NCBI RefSeq assembly: GCF_003076135.1
Contig: NZ_QDGZ01000007.1
Location: forward strand, 303,654-367,653
Reading direction: 5' to 3'
Source: Nocardioides gansuensis
Lineage (GTDB): Bacteria > Actinomycetota > Actinomycetes > Propionibacteriales > Nocardioidaceae
DNA length: 64,000 nt
A program made the position numbers and the translations under genes. Positions 52,406 through 60,708 of this stretch are shown here, piece by piece; the stretch's first letter is position 1; every line of letters begins with the position of its first letter. The notes below the pieces were generated by a model, which was not told the origin of the DNA, searched no databases, and worked only from the letters and a program-made list of their open reading frames with translations.

Positions 52406-52499
52406 CTGGTCGAGCGAAGTCGAGACCCACCCCGCCGGTCGAGCGAAGTCGAGACTTCCCGTTGGTTGAGGAGGGACGCAGTCCCGTCACGAAACCACC
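52406..52499. repeat. palindromic repeats at the 52386/52487 convergent junction
   Basis: Two copies of ggtcgagcgaagtcgagac (near 52406 and 52436) are followed by a different hairpin, ggttgaggagggacgcagtc with its complement ending gaaaccacc. The second supplies the last codons and stop of the acetyltransferase gene. Confidence 0.85.
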
Positions 52500-52957
52500 T
52501 GCTGCGCCTGCAGCTCCAGCGTCATGAACACGCAGTGCGGGTCGAGCGCATACCCACCGAACGGCCCGCACTCCACGAACCCTCGGGATGCGTAGAGCGA
52601 CCGCGCGGGCGCGAAGAAGTCCTGTGTCCCGGTCTCCAGGCTGACCCGCGCCCAGCCGCGCGCCCGCGCCTCAGCCAGCACGTGGTCGAGCAGCGCCGCC
52701 GCGACGCCCTGCCGGCGGGCCGCCGTCGTCGTACGCATCGACTTGACCTCCCCGTGCCCCGGCTCCAGCTGCTTCAACGCCGCGCAGCCCAGCAGCACGC
52801 CGTCCCGCCGCAGCGTCCAGAACGAGAGGCCAGCCAGCGACACGGGGTCGAGCGCGTGCACGCTCTCGGGCGGCGACGTGGCATACATGTCCGCCAGGTG
52901 CTCCTCGAGGAGCGCGATCACATCCGCACGCAGGGGGTCGTCGAGGTCGATCTGCAC
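52487..52957 (-). CDS. GNAT-family N-acetyltransferase
   Basis: The 156-residue GNAT protein has the acetyl-CoA loop RTTTAARRQGVAAALLDHV and typical strands (LLGCAALKQLEPGHGEVKSM, RVSLETGTQDFFAPARSLYA). The family moves acetyl groups to amines; the substrate is unknown. The start is GTG 52957. The C-terminal VVS and stop are supplied by the repeat. Confidence 0.85.
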   Translation of the reverse strand: MQIDLDDPLRADVIALLEEHLADMYATSPPESVHALDPVSLAGLSFWTLRRDGVLLGCAALKQLEPGHGEVKSMRTTTAARRQGVAAALLDHVLAEARARGWARVSLETGTQDFFAPARSLYASRGFVECGPFGGYALDPHCVFMTLELQAQQVVS

Positions 52958-52985
52958 GCGCCCATCCTTCCGGAGGGGGCGGCTC

Positions 52986-54431
52986 TCAGGCGGCGTGGGG
53001 TGGGCTGGCGTGTGGCAGGGGTGGTCCGACCAGCCGGGTGTAGCGGCCGGTGTCGTCGACGCGCGGGGGTGGTCTCCACACCGGCCTGCGGGTGATTGGG
53101 TCGAGGTGGATGGTCCAGGCGCTGTGGTGGGTCAGGGTGTGGTGCCGACGGCAGAGCAGGGCCAGGTTGTCCAGGCTGGTGGCGCCGCCGTCGGCCCAGT
53201 GCACGAGGTGGTGGGCGTCGCAGGCCTGCGGGGTGCGGCGGCAGCCGGGGAAGGCGCAGTGCTGGTCGCGGGCGACCAGCGCGAGCCAGATCGCGGTGGT
53301 GACCAGCCGTTGGGTCCGGCCGACGTCGAGGATCTCGCCGTGGGCACCGAGCACCATCGGGATCACCTCGGCGTCACAGGCCAGCCGCCGGGTCGCGGCC
53401 ACCGAGAGCCGCTGCCGGTCGGCGAGCCGGCCGGCCAGGTCACGCCCCGGTTGCCCGCCGGCCGGGTCCCGTCCGGAGCGGGTCGCGAGCCCGGCGGCGG
53501 CGGTGTCCAGGCCGGTGCGGAGCTCGTCCAGGGTGGTGGTGACGATGAGTCGGGCGGGCGCGCCGTGGCTTCCCGGCGCGGCCGGGTGGGCCTGGGCGTG
53601 CCGGCAGGTGGCGACCAGGGCGTCCCAGAGCCGGGCCCCGAACTCGCGGGGGTCGCGGCCGTCGTGGGCACACCCCGGGTCCGGGCACGGCACCGGCCGC
53701 GCCCCGGGCACGCCGTCGGGCCGGGGCCGGCCCCCGCACGCGCCCGGAACGGCCGGGACCGGCCGGGTCAGCGGCAGCAGCGCGGCCTTGACCAGCTCGG
53801 ACTCCTCCACGCTGGCGTAGCCACGGATCCGGACCCCGCCCACCTCGTCGGGGCTGAAGGCCAGGAACCGCGCCTGGTGCGCGGCGCGCTCCTGGCCGGC
53901 GGTGTGCTCGGGGTCGCCGAGCAGGGTGCCGTCGGGGTCGAGCTCGGCGACCACGTCGGCGAAGCCGAGCTCGAGGTCGGAGGCATCCAGCGTCGCGGCC
54001 CGGTCCAGCAGCAGCGCCTCGGCCCGCTCCCGCCACTGCCCCTCGCGGGGCAGATGCGACGCGCAGGTCGCGATCACCCGGGCCTGGGCCTGGGAGATCA
54101 CCCCCGCCGCGAGCGCGGTCCTGGTCGGCTCCAGCGCCCGGAGCCGGCCGGCGAGCCGCAGCAGCCCACCCCCATGGCCCTTCCGGCCGCCGGCGACGTG
54201 GGTCAGGAAGTCCTTGGCCGACGCCCAGCCGTGCGCGGCGGCGGCGTCGGTGGCCTCCAGCTGCTCGGCCACCGCCAGCCGGACCGAGTCCAGCCGGCGT
54301 TGGGCCTGCTCCAGCAGCACCATCGCGGCCGGCAGCTCCCCGGCGGGCACCTCGGCCCACGACACCGCGGCGAGGCCGGTGGTGGCCTCGCTGAGGGTCT
54401 GGAGCTGGGTGTCGGGATGCATGGCGTCCAT
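52986..54431 (-). CDS. DUF222 / HNH endonuclease (13E12-type) protein
   Basis: The 481-residue product joins an N-terminal DUF222 domain (helical, AAAHGWASAKDFLTHVAGG, VISQAQARVIATCASHLP, LDASDLELGFADVVAEL) to a C-terminal HNH domain (CAFPGCRRTPQACDAHHLVH, ADGGATSLDNLALLCRRHH). This is the 13E12 family, repeated many times in mycobacterial and related genomes and thought to be linked to mobile or intein-like elements, although their function is unclear. ATG 54431 is chosen. A TTG start 27 nt upstream is possible. Confidence 0.9.
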   Translation of the reverse strand: MDAMHPDTQLQTLSEATTGLAAVSWAEVPAGELPAAMVLLEQAQRRLDSVRLAVAEQLEATDAAAAHGWASAKDFLTHVAGGRKGHGGGLLRLAGRLRALEPTRTALAAGVISQAQARVIATCASHLPREGQWRERAEALLLDRAATLDASDLELGFADVVAELDPDGTLLGDPEHTAGQERAAHQARFLAFSPDEVGGVRIRGYASVEESELVKAALLPLTRPVPAVPGACGGRPRPDGVPGARPVPCPDPGCAHDGRDPREFGARLWDALVATCRHAQAHPAAPGSHGAPARLIVTTTLDELRTGLDTAAAGLATRSGRDPAGGQPGRDLAGRLADRQRLSVAATRRLACDAEVIPMVLGAHGEILDVGRTQRLVTTAIWLALVARDQHCAFPGCRRTPQACDAHHLVHWADGGATSLDNLALLCRRHHTLTHHSAWTIHLDPITRRPVWRPPPRVDDTGRYTRLVGPPLPHASPPHAA

Positions 54432-54681
54432 TCTATTCGAAGAGGTGTTCGCTAGCAAGAACCGGTGTGTGAAAGGTGGTCTTGGTGTCGGTGAGGCCGG
54501 GACCTCGGGGATGGGAGGGCTGGGACCACTCCATCGCCGCCCGCCGACACCACCGCCGAACCGGCGCCGTGCCTGTGGACGACCCGCCCCGCAGCGCGCC
54601 TGTGGACATCAACTGGCCGGGCAACGCCAATCATGTGGATGAGCCCAGCGGACGCGAGGCGATCCGCGCCATCGTGAGCCC

Positions 54682-55128
54682 ATGACCCACGACATCCCTC
54701 CCCTGCGCCGGCCCGAGGACATGCCCGCCGTGCGCACGCAGGCAGACCTCCACCGACACTGGCGCGCGATGATGGGCGAGCTCGGCTTCGGCCAACGGCA
54801 GCTGTGGTTCCAGTTCTTCGACGCCGATGGTCGGTGCACGCCGGTTGTCCAGCAGGTCACCGACGTGCCCGAGCTCCCCGACACCGAGATGCTCGCCAAC
54901 CTGATGGCGATCTGCGACCAGCTGCTGACCGATCTGGTCCCCGACGGCAGCGTCGCGTTCCTCTGGGCGAGGCCCGGGCGGCCGGGCCTCATCGCATCCG
55001 ACCGGGCCTGGGCCGCGGGGCTCGCGAAGGCGGCCGCAGACGCCGGCGTACGAAGCCACCCGGTCCACCTGGCCAACGACCATGAGCTCCGGGTCTTCGC
55101 CACCGACGACGAGATCGCCAGCGCCTGA
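54682..55128 (+). CDS. conserved hypothetical protein
   Basis: The 148-residue product has YLWFQFFDADGRCTPVVQQV-type strands, a helical middle (TEMLANLMAICDQLLTDLVP) and GSVAFLWARPGRPGLIASDR. I do not recognise a named domain. It has no signal or membrane segment. CATCGT 6 nt before the ATG is a weak leaderless -10. Confidence 0.65.
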   Translation: MTHDIPPLRRPEDMPAVRTQADLHRHWRAMMGELGFGQRQLWFQFFDADGRCTPVVQQVTDVPELPDTEMLANLMAICDQLLTDLVPDGSVAFLWARPGRPGLIASDRAWAAGLAKAAADAGVRSHPVHLANDHELRVFATDDEIASA

Positions 55129-55151
55129 GCCGCAGCTCGGTGCTGGAGGAG

Positions 55152-55460
55152 TCAGCCGTAGTGGCAGACGTATCCCAGCGTCTCGACCGTCTCGATGTCG
55201 AACGACGATGAGCCGGGCACCTCGAACGACTCCCCCGCGGCGTACTCCATCCACTCCTCCGACCCCGCGAGCCGCACCCGGCAGCGGCCGGCGTTGAGCT
55301 CCATGACCTCGGGCGCGCCGGTGGTGAAGACCAGCGAGGACGGGAAGATGACACCGGCCGACTTCCTGGTGCCGTCGGCCAGGTAGAAGGTGTGGCTGAC
55401 GCAGGTACCGTCGAAGTAGATGTTGGCCCGGGGGTCGAGGGTCACGTTCTCGTAGGTCAC
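55152..55460 (-). CDS. ppnP: PpnP-like pyrimidine/purine nucleoside phosphorylase
   Basis: The 102-residue protein is a small cupin of the PpnP (YaiE) family, which phosphorolyses several nucleosides. Matching parts are [38 protein letters not shown] and YVCHYG at the C-terminus. The start is GTG 55460, with TACGCT 7 nt upstream as a leaderless -10. Confidence 0.88.
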   Translation of the reverse strand: MTYENVTLDPRANIYFDGTCVSHTFYLADGTRKSAGVIFPSSLVFTTGAPEVMELNAGRCRVRLAGSEEWMEYAAGESFEVPGSSSFDIETVETLGYVCHYG

Positions 55461-55467
55461 GCGCGGG

Positions 55468-55473
55468 AGCGTA
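55468..55473 (-). promoter_or_regulatory. leaderless -10 element TACGCT of ppnP
   Basis: On the minus strand TACGCT precedes the GTG by 7 nt. Confidence 0.45.
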
Positions 55474-55522
55474 GCCGCCCGCCCCACGCCCGGTTGTCGG
55501 TACGCCGTGCCAGAGTGCCGAC

Positions 55523-55900
55523 ATGGACGCTGCCACGATGCTGACCCAGCTCGCGACGGTCATCGACACCCAGGACTGGGTCGGGCTGCGGGCGCTGCTG
55601 CACGACGACTTCACCTGTCGCTACGTGCACACCGGCGAGACCTTCGACCGCGACTCCTGGGTGCGCCTCAACGCCGACTACCCCGGCTTCGACCACTTCG
55701 TGCTGGAGGACTGCGTGGGGTCCGACGACCGGGCAGCCGGCCGCGCCCACGTCACGGCGTACGTCGACGAGCAGCTCCAGCACTTCGAGGTGGCCACCTT
55801 CGTCACGCTGCGCGACGGCCTGGTCGCGGACATGACGGAGGTCTGGACCGACGTCGACCAGGAGGCCCCGCCGGGCACCCGCCCGACGCCGTCGGCGTGA
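55523..55900 (+). CDS. SnoaL-like / NTF2-fold protein
   Basis: The 125-residue product has the NTF2-like order: helix [49 protein letters not shown] and [20 protein letters not shown]. Such small folds include isomerases, hydratases and regulators; the substrate pocket function is unknown. CAGAGT precedes the ATG by 6 nt. Confidence 0.8.
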   Translation: MDAATMLTQLATVIDTQDWVGLRALLHDDFTCRYVHTGETFDRDSWVRLNADYPGFDHFVLEDCVGSDDRAAGRAHVTAYVDEQLQHFEVATFVTLRDGLVADMTEVWTDVDQEAPPGTRPTPSA

Positions 55901-55979
55901 CCTCGCCGCACCCGTTTACACCCCACCCCCCGACGCCTATCGTCCGAAGGATCAGTCGGAATCGGGAGGGAAGAAAGGA

Positions 55980-57465
55980 ATGTCTACAGACCAGGCAGTA
56001 GAGCGCCGCACGATCCTCAAGACCGCCGCCGCCGCCTCGATGGCCGGGCCCTTCGCGGGCCTCGTGGCGAGTCCGGCCGGAGCCGCGCCCCACCCCCGGC
56101 GCACGCGCCTGTTCGAGGTGCCGGACGAGCGTGACGGCATCGTGCGGCTGCACGTGCCGAAGGGCTTCAGCTACCGCTCCTTCCACGACACCGAGACCCC
56201 GGTGTTCCTCACCGACGGCACGCTGTTGCCCGGCCGGCACGACGGCATGGGCGCGTTCCCCGGGCCTGGCAGCACGGTCGTACTGGTGCGCAACCACGAG
56301 ATCAACAACCCCGTCACCCGCGGCGTTCGGCACCGGTACCCCCTATGACTCCCGTGCCGGCGGCGGCACGACCACCGTCCAGGTCACCCTGGAGGGCCAG
56401 GTCATCCGCTCCTTCACCAGCCTCAACGGCACGATGATGAACTGCTCCGGCGGCCAGATGCCGTGGGGATCGTGGGTCACCTGCGAGGAGACGGTCAACG
56501 GCCCCGACGTCGGCCCGGACTTCACCCGCACGTCCAACATCCCGCTCACCAAGCCGCACGGCTTCATCTTCGAGGTGCCGGCCAGTGTGTTCCCCGGCGA
56601 GGGCCAGGGCAGCCGTGAGCCGATCCGCTCGGCCGGCCGCTTCGCCCACGAGGCCGTCTCCTACGACCCGGTCAGCGGCTACCTCTACCTCACCGAGGAC
56701 GACTTCGGCTTCCCCTCCGGCTTCTACCGCTACAAGCCCCCGACCGACCCGATGGTCGTCGGCCACCTCGAGGACGGCGGCACGCTCGAGATGCTCAAGG
56801 TCGTCGGCGTCGACAACGCCCATCTCGAGGCGGAGCAGGAGCGCAAGGCGACGTACGGCGTGGAGTGGGTGCCGATCGCCGACCCGGCTCCCGACTTCCC
56901 CTACACGCCCGGGGAGACCGCACCGACGAGCAACGACACTGCGATCACGTACGTCGCGCGCCAGGGCTGGCAGCAGGGCGCGGCCTTGTTCGCCCGACTC
57001 GAGGGTCAGGTCTCCCGCGACGGCGTCGTCTACTTCACGTCCACCCAGGGCGGCGGCCCGGCCGAGGCGTTCACGCCTGACACGACCGACCCGGACGGCT
57101 TCGGTGCCGGCTCCGGCCAGGTATGGGCCTACGACACCGAGGCACAGGAGCTCCGCTGTGTCTTCCAATCCTCGGGCGCCGAGGTGCTGGACATGCCCGA
57201 CAACATCACGACGTCCAATGACGGCACGCTGGTGCTGTGCGAGGACAGCTCGGGCGACAACTACCTCCGTGGCCTATCGAAAAACGGCAAGCTCTGGGAC
57301 ATCGCCCTCAACCGCCTCCTCAGCGCCTCGGGCGAGCCCCGCTTCGGCGAGGAGTTCGCCGGGACGGCGTTCAGCCCTGGCGGCGAGACGCTATTCGTCA
57401 ACATCCAGGCCCGCCAAGGCATCACCTTCGCGATCTGGGGGCCCTGGCACAGGATCGGCGTCTGA
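55980..57465 (+). pseudogene. PhoX-type (DUF839) Tat-exported phosphatase gene with a frameshift
   Basis: Two frames together give a full-length phosphatase. The first part (55980-56348) starts after GGGAGGG, with a twin-arginine signal VERRTILKTAAAASMAGPFA, then FSYRSFHDTETP and NHEINNPVTRG. The second frame continues from about 56326 with FGTGTPYDSRAGGGTTTV, SWVTCEETV, HGFIFEVPA, GRFAHEAVSYDP, FTSTQGGG and DNITTSNDGTLVLCEDSSGD to GPWHRIGV. The join needs one extra base or two missing; the local cgcggcgttc suggests loss of a GC dinucleotide from an original RGAFG. PhoX enzymes are calcium/iron-dependent alkaline phosphatases for phosphorus supply. A sequencing error is equally possible. Confidence 0.85.
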
Positions 57466-57470
57466 CCTGT

Positions 57471-57545
57471 CGCTGGTCGAGGAGGGACGGTCGCGGTCGG
57501 TGGTCGAGTAGCCGACCGAGGAACGAGGGAGGCGTATCGAGACCC
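57471..57545. repeat. palindromic repeat at the 57465/57546 convergent junction
   Basis: gctggtcgaggagggacgg, ggtggtcgagtagccgaccg and gtatcgagacc are three segments of the 'gtcgag' repeat family. The unit fills the gap and stops next to the DUF2237 stop codon. Confidence 0.78.
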
Positions 57546-57938
57546 TCAGTCCGCCAGCGTCCCCGGGTCGTCCGGCACGTCCACCGAATGCCTGCGCAGC
57601 GCCTCGAGCGGGATCACTTCGAGCGCCCGCTCGTTGGTCGACGCGAGTACGACGGGCGCGGCGGCGCCGTCCTCCAGTGCCTGCAGCCACCGGGCAGCGA
57701 CGACACACCAGCGGTCACCCGGCTGCAGCCCGGGGAAGCTCCACTCCGGTCGCGGGGTCGACAGGTCGTTGCCGACGGCCTGCTGGTGCTCGAGGAACTC
57801 CTCCGTCATGACCGCGCACACCGCGTGCAGCCCCACGTCCTCCGGGCCGCACGTGCAGGTGCCGTCGCGGTAGAAGCCGGTCACCGGGTCGACCCCGCAC
57901 GGCTCCAGCGGCCCGCCCAGGACGTTGCGCTCGGTCAT
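57546..57938 (-). CDS. DUF2237 protein
   Basis: The 130-residue product matches DUF2237 throughout: NVLGGPLEPCGVDPVTGFYR, GTCTCGPEDVGLHAVCAVMT, GNDLSTPRPEWSFPGLQPGD and RWCVVAARWLQA. Function is unknown; several conserved cysteines may bind metal. TAGGCT lies 7 nt before the ATG as a leaderless -10. Confidence 0.9.
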   Translation of the reverse strand: MTERNVLGGPLEPCGVDPVTGFYRDGTCTCGPEDVGLHAVCAVMTEEFLEHQQAVGNDLSTPRPEWSFPGLQPGDRWCVVAARWLQALEDGAAAPVVLASTNERALEVIPLEALRRHSVDVPDDPGTLAD

Positions 57939-57945
57939 GCCAGCC

Positions 57946-57951
57946 AGCCTA
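57946..57951 (-). promoter_or_regulatory. leaderless -10 element TAGGCT of the DUF2237 gene
   Basis: On the minus strand TAGGCT precedes the ATG by 7 nt. Confidence 0.5.
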
Positions 57952-57973
57952 TTGCCCGGCGCTCGCGCCCGAC

Positions 57974-58696
57974 TCACGCATACCGCGCGACGAAGTTCGT
58001 GAGGATCCGCGGCGGCCAGGTGACCAGCTCCTGGCTGACCCGGCTGATGATCTCGTCCATCGTCTCCGGCGGGTAATAGCCGTAGTGCTGGTAGACCTTG
58101 ATCCTCGTGACGATGCCGTCGACGTCGAGCTCGGGGTGGAACTGGGTGGCATACAGGTTCGTCCTGACCCGGAACATCTGCACCGGGCACGCGGGGGACG
58201 ACGCCAGCAGCACCGCGCCGGGCGGCACGTCGCGGCAGGCCTCCTTGTGCCCGACGAAGGCGTCGAAGGTCGCGGGCATCCCCGCCAGGACGGGGTCCTC
58301 CCGGCCCGCCTCGGTCAGGGTGACCGGCACGACGCCGATCGGCTCGCCGTACGTCTTGTCCACGATCACGCCCTGGTGAACGCCCAGCGTCCCGACGCCG
58401 TAGCACGCGCCGAGGAACGGGAAGTCGCGCTCGACGAGCGTGTCGAGCAGCGTCCGCAGCTCGGCCTCCACCCGCAGCTGCACGGCGGACTTGGTCGGCG
58501 CGCTCGCGTCGAAAGGTCCGCCGCCGAGGATCACGCCGGAGTACGACGCGAGGTCGAGGGCCGGCATCGGAGCCGACTCCAGGCGCACCCGCTGCAGCGA
58601 CCCCTCGTCGAGCCCCGTCCACCGGAGCATCGCGTCGTACTCGTCGTCTGCGGCCTGGTCTTCGGCGCGGGTGGCGAGCATGAGGAACGGCTTCAC
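57974..58696 (-). CDS. class I glutamine amidotransferase (GATase) protein
   Basis: The 240-residue stand-alone GATase has YSGVILGGGPFDASAP, the nucleophile FPFLGACYGVGTLG, and the catalytic HxE in YATQFHPELD. It resembles GuaA-like amidotransferases that act on an unknown partner, or hydrolases such as gamma-glutamyl peptidases. GTG 58696 is chosen before KPFLMLATRAEDQAA. Confidence 0.87.
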   Translation of the reverse strand: MKPFLMLATRAEDQAADDEYDAMLRWTGLDEGSLQRVRLESAPMPALDLASYSGVILGGGPFDASAPTKSAVQLRVEAELRTLLDTLVERDFPFLGACYGVGTLGVHQGVIVDKTYGEPIGVVPVTLTEAGREDPVLAGMPATFDAFVGHKEACRDVPPGAVLLASSPACPVQMFRVRTNLYATQFHPELDVDGIVTRIKVYQHYGYYPPETMDEIISRVSQELVTWPPRILTNFVARYA

Positions 58697-58858
58697 CGGG
58701 CCATCGTCTCCCCGCCGACCGGCTGTTGGGCGCCGTCTCAGGCCTCGACTCCCGGAGCCATCACAATCGAACCGACGGCATGCCGACCTTGTCCGGGTGG
58801 GCGGCTCCGGTGCACAGAAGTCACCGATTTCGGACGTGTTCTCGCTTGGGTGGCCACC

Positions 58859-58864
58859 TAGAAT
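58859..58864 (+). promoter_or_regulatory. leaderless -10 element TAGAAT
   Basis: TAGAAT precedes the ATG at 58872 by 7 nt; a GAGG is present but too close to the start to act as Shine-Dalgarno. Confidence 0.5.
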
Positions 58865-58871
58865 TTGAGGC

Positions 58872-59264
58872 ATGACGACGTACGGGGCTCCGCCGGGAGA
58901 TGGGGGCCTCGACGCGCTGTTGGAGGGCTCGCCCGATCCCCACGCGCACACCTCGGCCGCGGCCGAGACATCCTTCCTTCTGGGCCTGGTCGCTGCGGCC
59001 TCCGCCCCCTTCTCGGTGATGCACGCGGTCGCCCTGGTGACCGGTGCCGCCGCCATCCTGCTCGGGCTCGTGGGCCTGATCCGGACCAGCCGGCCCGACC
59101 TCGCCGGCACCGCGCTCACGCCGGCCGGGCTGATGCTCGCCGTGGTCGCTTTGATTACGGTCGGGCTGCGCTACCTCGGCGTCGACACGGCGTACGGCGA
59201 CGACGCGCTGCCGACCATCCGCTCCTGGCTGGACACGCTCAACGGCAGGCTGCCGCGACCCTGA
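58872..59264 (+). CDS. small membrane protein of unknown function
   Basis: The 130-residue product has a Gly/Ala/Pro-rich N-terminus and three hydrophobic segments (SFLLGLVAAASAPFSVMHAV, VTGAAAILLGLVGLI, LMLAVVALITVGLRYL), with a short outer tail. It has a layout like small DUF4190-type membrane proteins, but I cannot place it firmly. It is convergent with the aminotransferase gene. Confidence 0.65.
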   Translation: MTTYGAPPGDGGLDALLEGSPDPHAHTSAAAETSFLLGLVAAASAPFSVMHAVALVTGAAAILLGLVGLIRTSRPDLAGTALTPAGLMLAVVALITVGLRYLGVDTAYGDDALPTIRSWLDTLNGRLPRP

Positions 59265-59286
59265 CGGCCGACCGTCCGCCGTGACG

Positions 59287-60522
59287 TCACACGAGGCGGG
59301 ACAGCGCCTCGCGCAGCACGGCCAGGCTGTCGGCGATCCACGGGAGCTCCTCCGGCGTCTTGCTCGCCAGGGCCTGCCAGCGCTGGTCGTCGTCGCGGCC
59401 GTAGAGCATCGGGGGGGCCACGCGCAGAGCCAGCCGCTCGGGAAGGTCTCCGAAGGCGACCCCGGGGAGGGTCGCCACGCCGTGCTGGTCGAGGAGGACC
59501 CGCGCCAGGTCCGCACTGGTCCCGATCCCACTGGCCGCGAGCTCGTCACGCCTGCCGGCGAAGTCGGGATAGAGGTAGAACCCCGCGGTCGGCGGCGCGA
59601 CCTCGGCACCGGCCGCGGTGAAGATCCCGGCGACCGTCCGGGCGATCCGGCCGTGCAACGCGCGGCTCGCTTCGACGTGTGGCGCGAGCTCCGGGGGCTC
59701 GGTGAAGGCCCAGGCTGCGACCTGCTGCACCGGCTGGGCCGGAGCCGACCAGATCTCGCTCGCGGCGACCGTGACCTGCCGGCGTACGGCCTCGTGGCGC
59801 TCGGGGATGCGCGCCGCGCCGATGCGCCAGCCGCCGAGCGCGAGGCTCTTGCTCAGCCCGGTGGTGGTGATGGTGCGGTCGGCCAGCACCTCGGCGGGCG
59901 TTAGCACCTCGGTGTCGCCGTGCACGAGGTCGAGGTAGATCTCGTCGGAGATGATCGCGAGGTCGTGCTCCTCCGCGACCGCACACAGCTCGCTGATGAC
60001 GTCGGGCGCCGCGACGGTGCCGGTGGGGTTGTCGGGCAGCGTGACGAGCACGGTCGTGGCGGGGCGGCCCTCCGCGCGGAGCCGGGCGGCCTCGGCGCTC
60101 AGGCGCTCGGGGTCGGGTACGCCGCCGTGCCCCGGCAGAGTGGGCACCAGCAGCGCCTCGTGTCCGAGCAGCGCGGCCTGCGCGGCATAGCTGACCCAGC
60201 AAGGGCGCGGCAGCAGCACCGGGCCACCGAGTGCCTGGAACAGCGCGTAGAGCAGCGGCTTGGAGCCCGGGCCGCAGACGACCTCGGCCGCGGTGGTGGC
60301 GACGCCGCGGCGGGTCCAGTAGCCGGCGACGGCCTCGAGGAGCTCGGGCGCTCCGGCCACGGGCCCGTAGTCGCCCCGGTGGGCGCTCTGGGCCAGCCGT
60401 CGGACGAGCTCCGGGTGCACCGGGATGCTGGCCTCGCCGAACCCCAGCGCGACCGTGTCCAGCCCCGCCGCACGGCGGCGGGCGATCTCCTGGCTGATGG
60501 CGAGGGTCGGCGACACGGGCAT
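59287..60522 (-). CDS. PLP-dependent aminotransferase, class I/II
   Basis: The 411-residue fold-type I aminotransferase has GDYGPVAGAPELLEAVAGYW, LVTLPDNPTGTVAAPDVI (the Asn that contacts PLP), IISDEIYLDLVHGDTEV (Asp and Tyr) and TTTGLSKSLALGGWRIGAAR (Schiff-base Lys). C-terminal RVAPPMLYG contributes the substrate carboxylate Arg. Substrate cannot be assigned; aspartate, aromatic or alanine transfer are all possible. TAGGCT lies 6 nt before the ATG. Confidence 0.92.
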   Translation of the reverse strand: MPVSPTLAISQEIARRRAAGLDTVALGFGEASIPVHPELVRRLAQSAHRGDYGPVAGAPELLEAVAGYWTRRGVATTAAEVVCGPGSKPLLYALFQALGGPVLLPRPCWVSYAAQAALLGHEALLVPTLPGHGGVPDPERLSAEAARLRAEGRPATTVLVTLPDNPTGTVAAPDVISELCAVAEEHDLAIISDEIYLDLVHGDTEVLTPAEVLADRTITTTGLSKSLALGGWRIGAARIPERHEAVRRQVTVAASEIWSAPAQPVQQVAAWAFTEPPELAPHVEASRALHGRIARTVAGIFTAAGAEVAPPTAGFYLYPDFAGRRDELAASGIGTSADLARVLLDQHGVATLPGVAFGDLPERLALRVAPPMLYGRDDDQRWQALASKTPEELPWIADSLAVLREALSRLV

Positions 60523-60528
60523 GCCTTC

Positions 60529-60534
60529 AGCCTA
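60529..60534 (-). promoter_or_regulatory. leaderless -10 element TAGGCT of the aminotransferase gene
   Basis: On the minus strand TAGGCT precedes the ATG by 6 nt. Confidence 0.5.
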
Positions 60535-60568
60535 CGGAGCGGCGCTCTACCCCGCATGGCTGCGATTC

Positions 60569-60606
60569 GGTGGTTGAGGTGCGAGCGCAGCGAGCCTCGA
60601 AACCAC
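60569..60606. repeat. palindromic repeat between divergent genes
   Basis: ggtggttgaggtgcgagcgc and cctcgaaaccac are the two ends of the same element as at 49307-49351. It lies between the aminotransferase and helicase genes. Confidence 0.85.
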
Positions 60607-60708
60607 TCACTCTGCTAGGCGGTGGACACGGTGAACACTTGAGACAGGACGCCGACGACTGTCGCCGGTTCTCCCTCGTTTGTCATCACCCCATGCCAAG
60701 CTGCCGTC

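Noticed and set aside
52986..54431. Homing or insertion-sequence element around the DUF222/HNH gene
   Set aside because: The family is repeated in related genomes, but I found no terminal repeats or target duplication around this copy.
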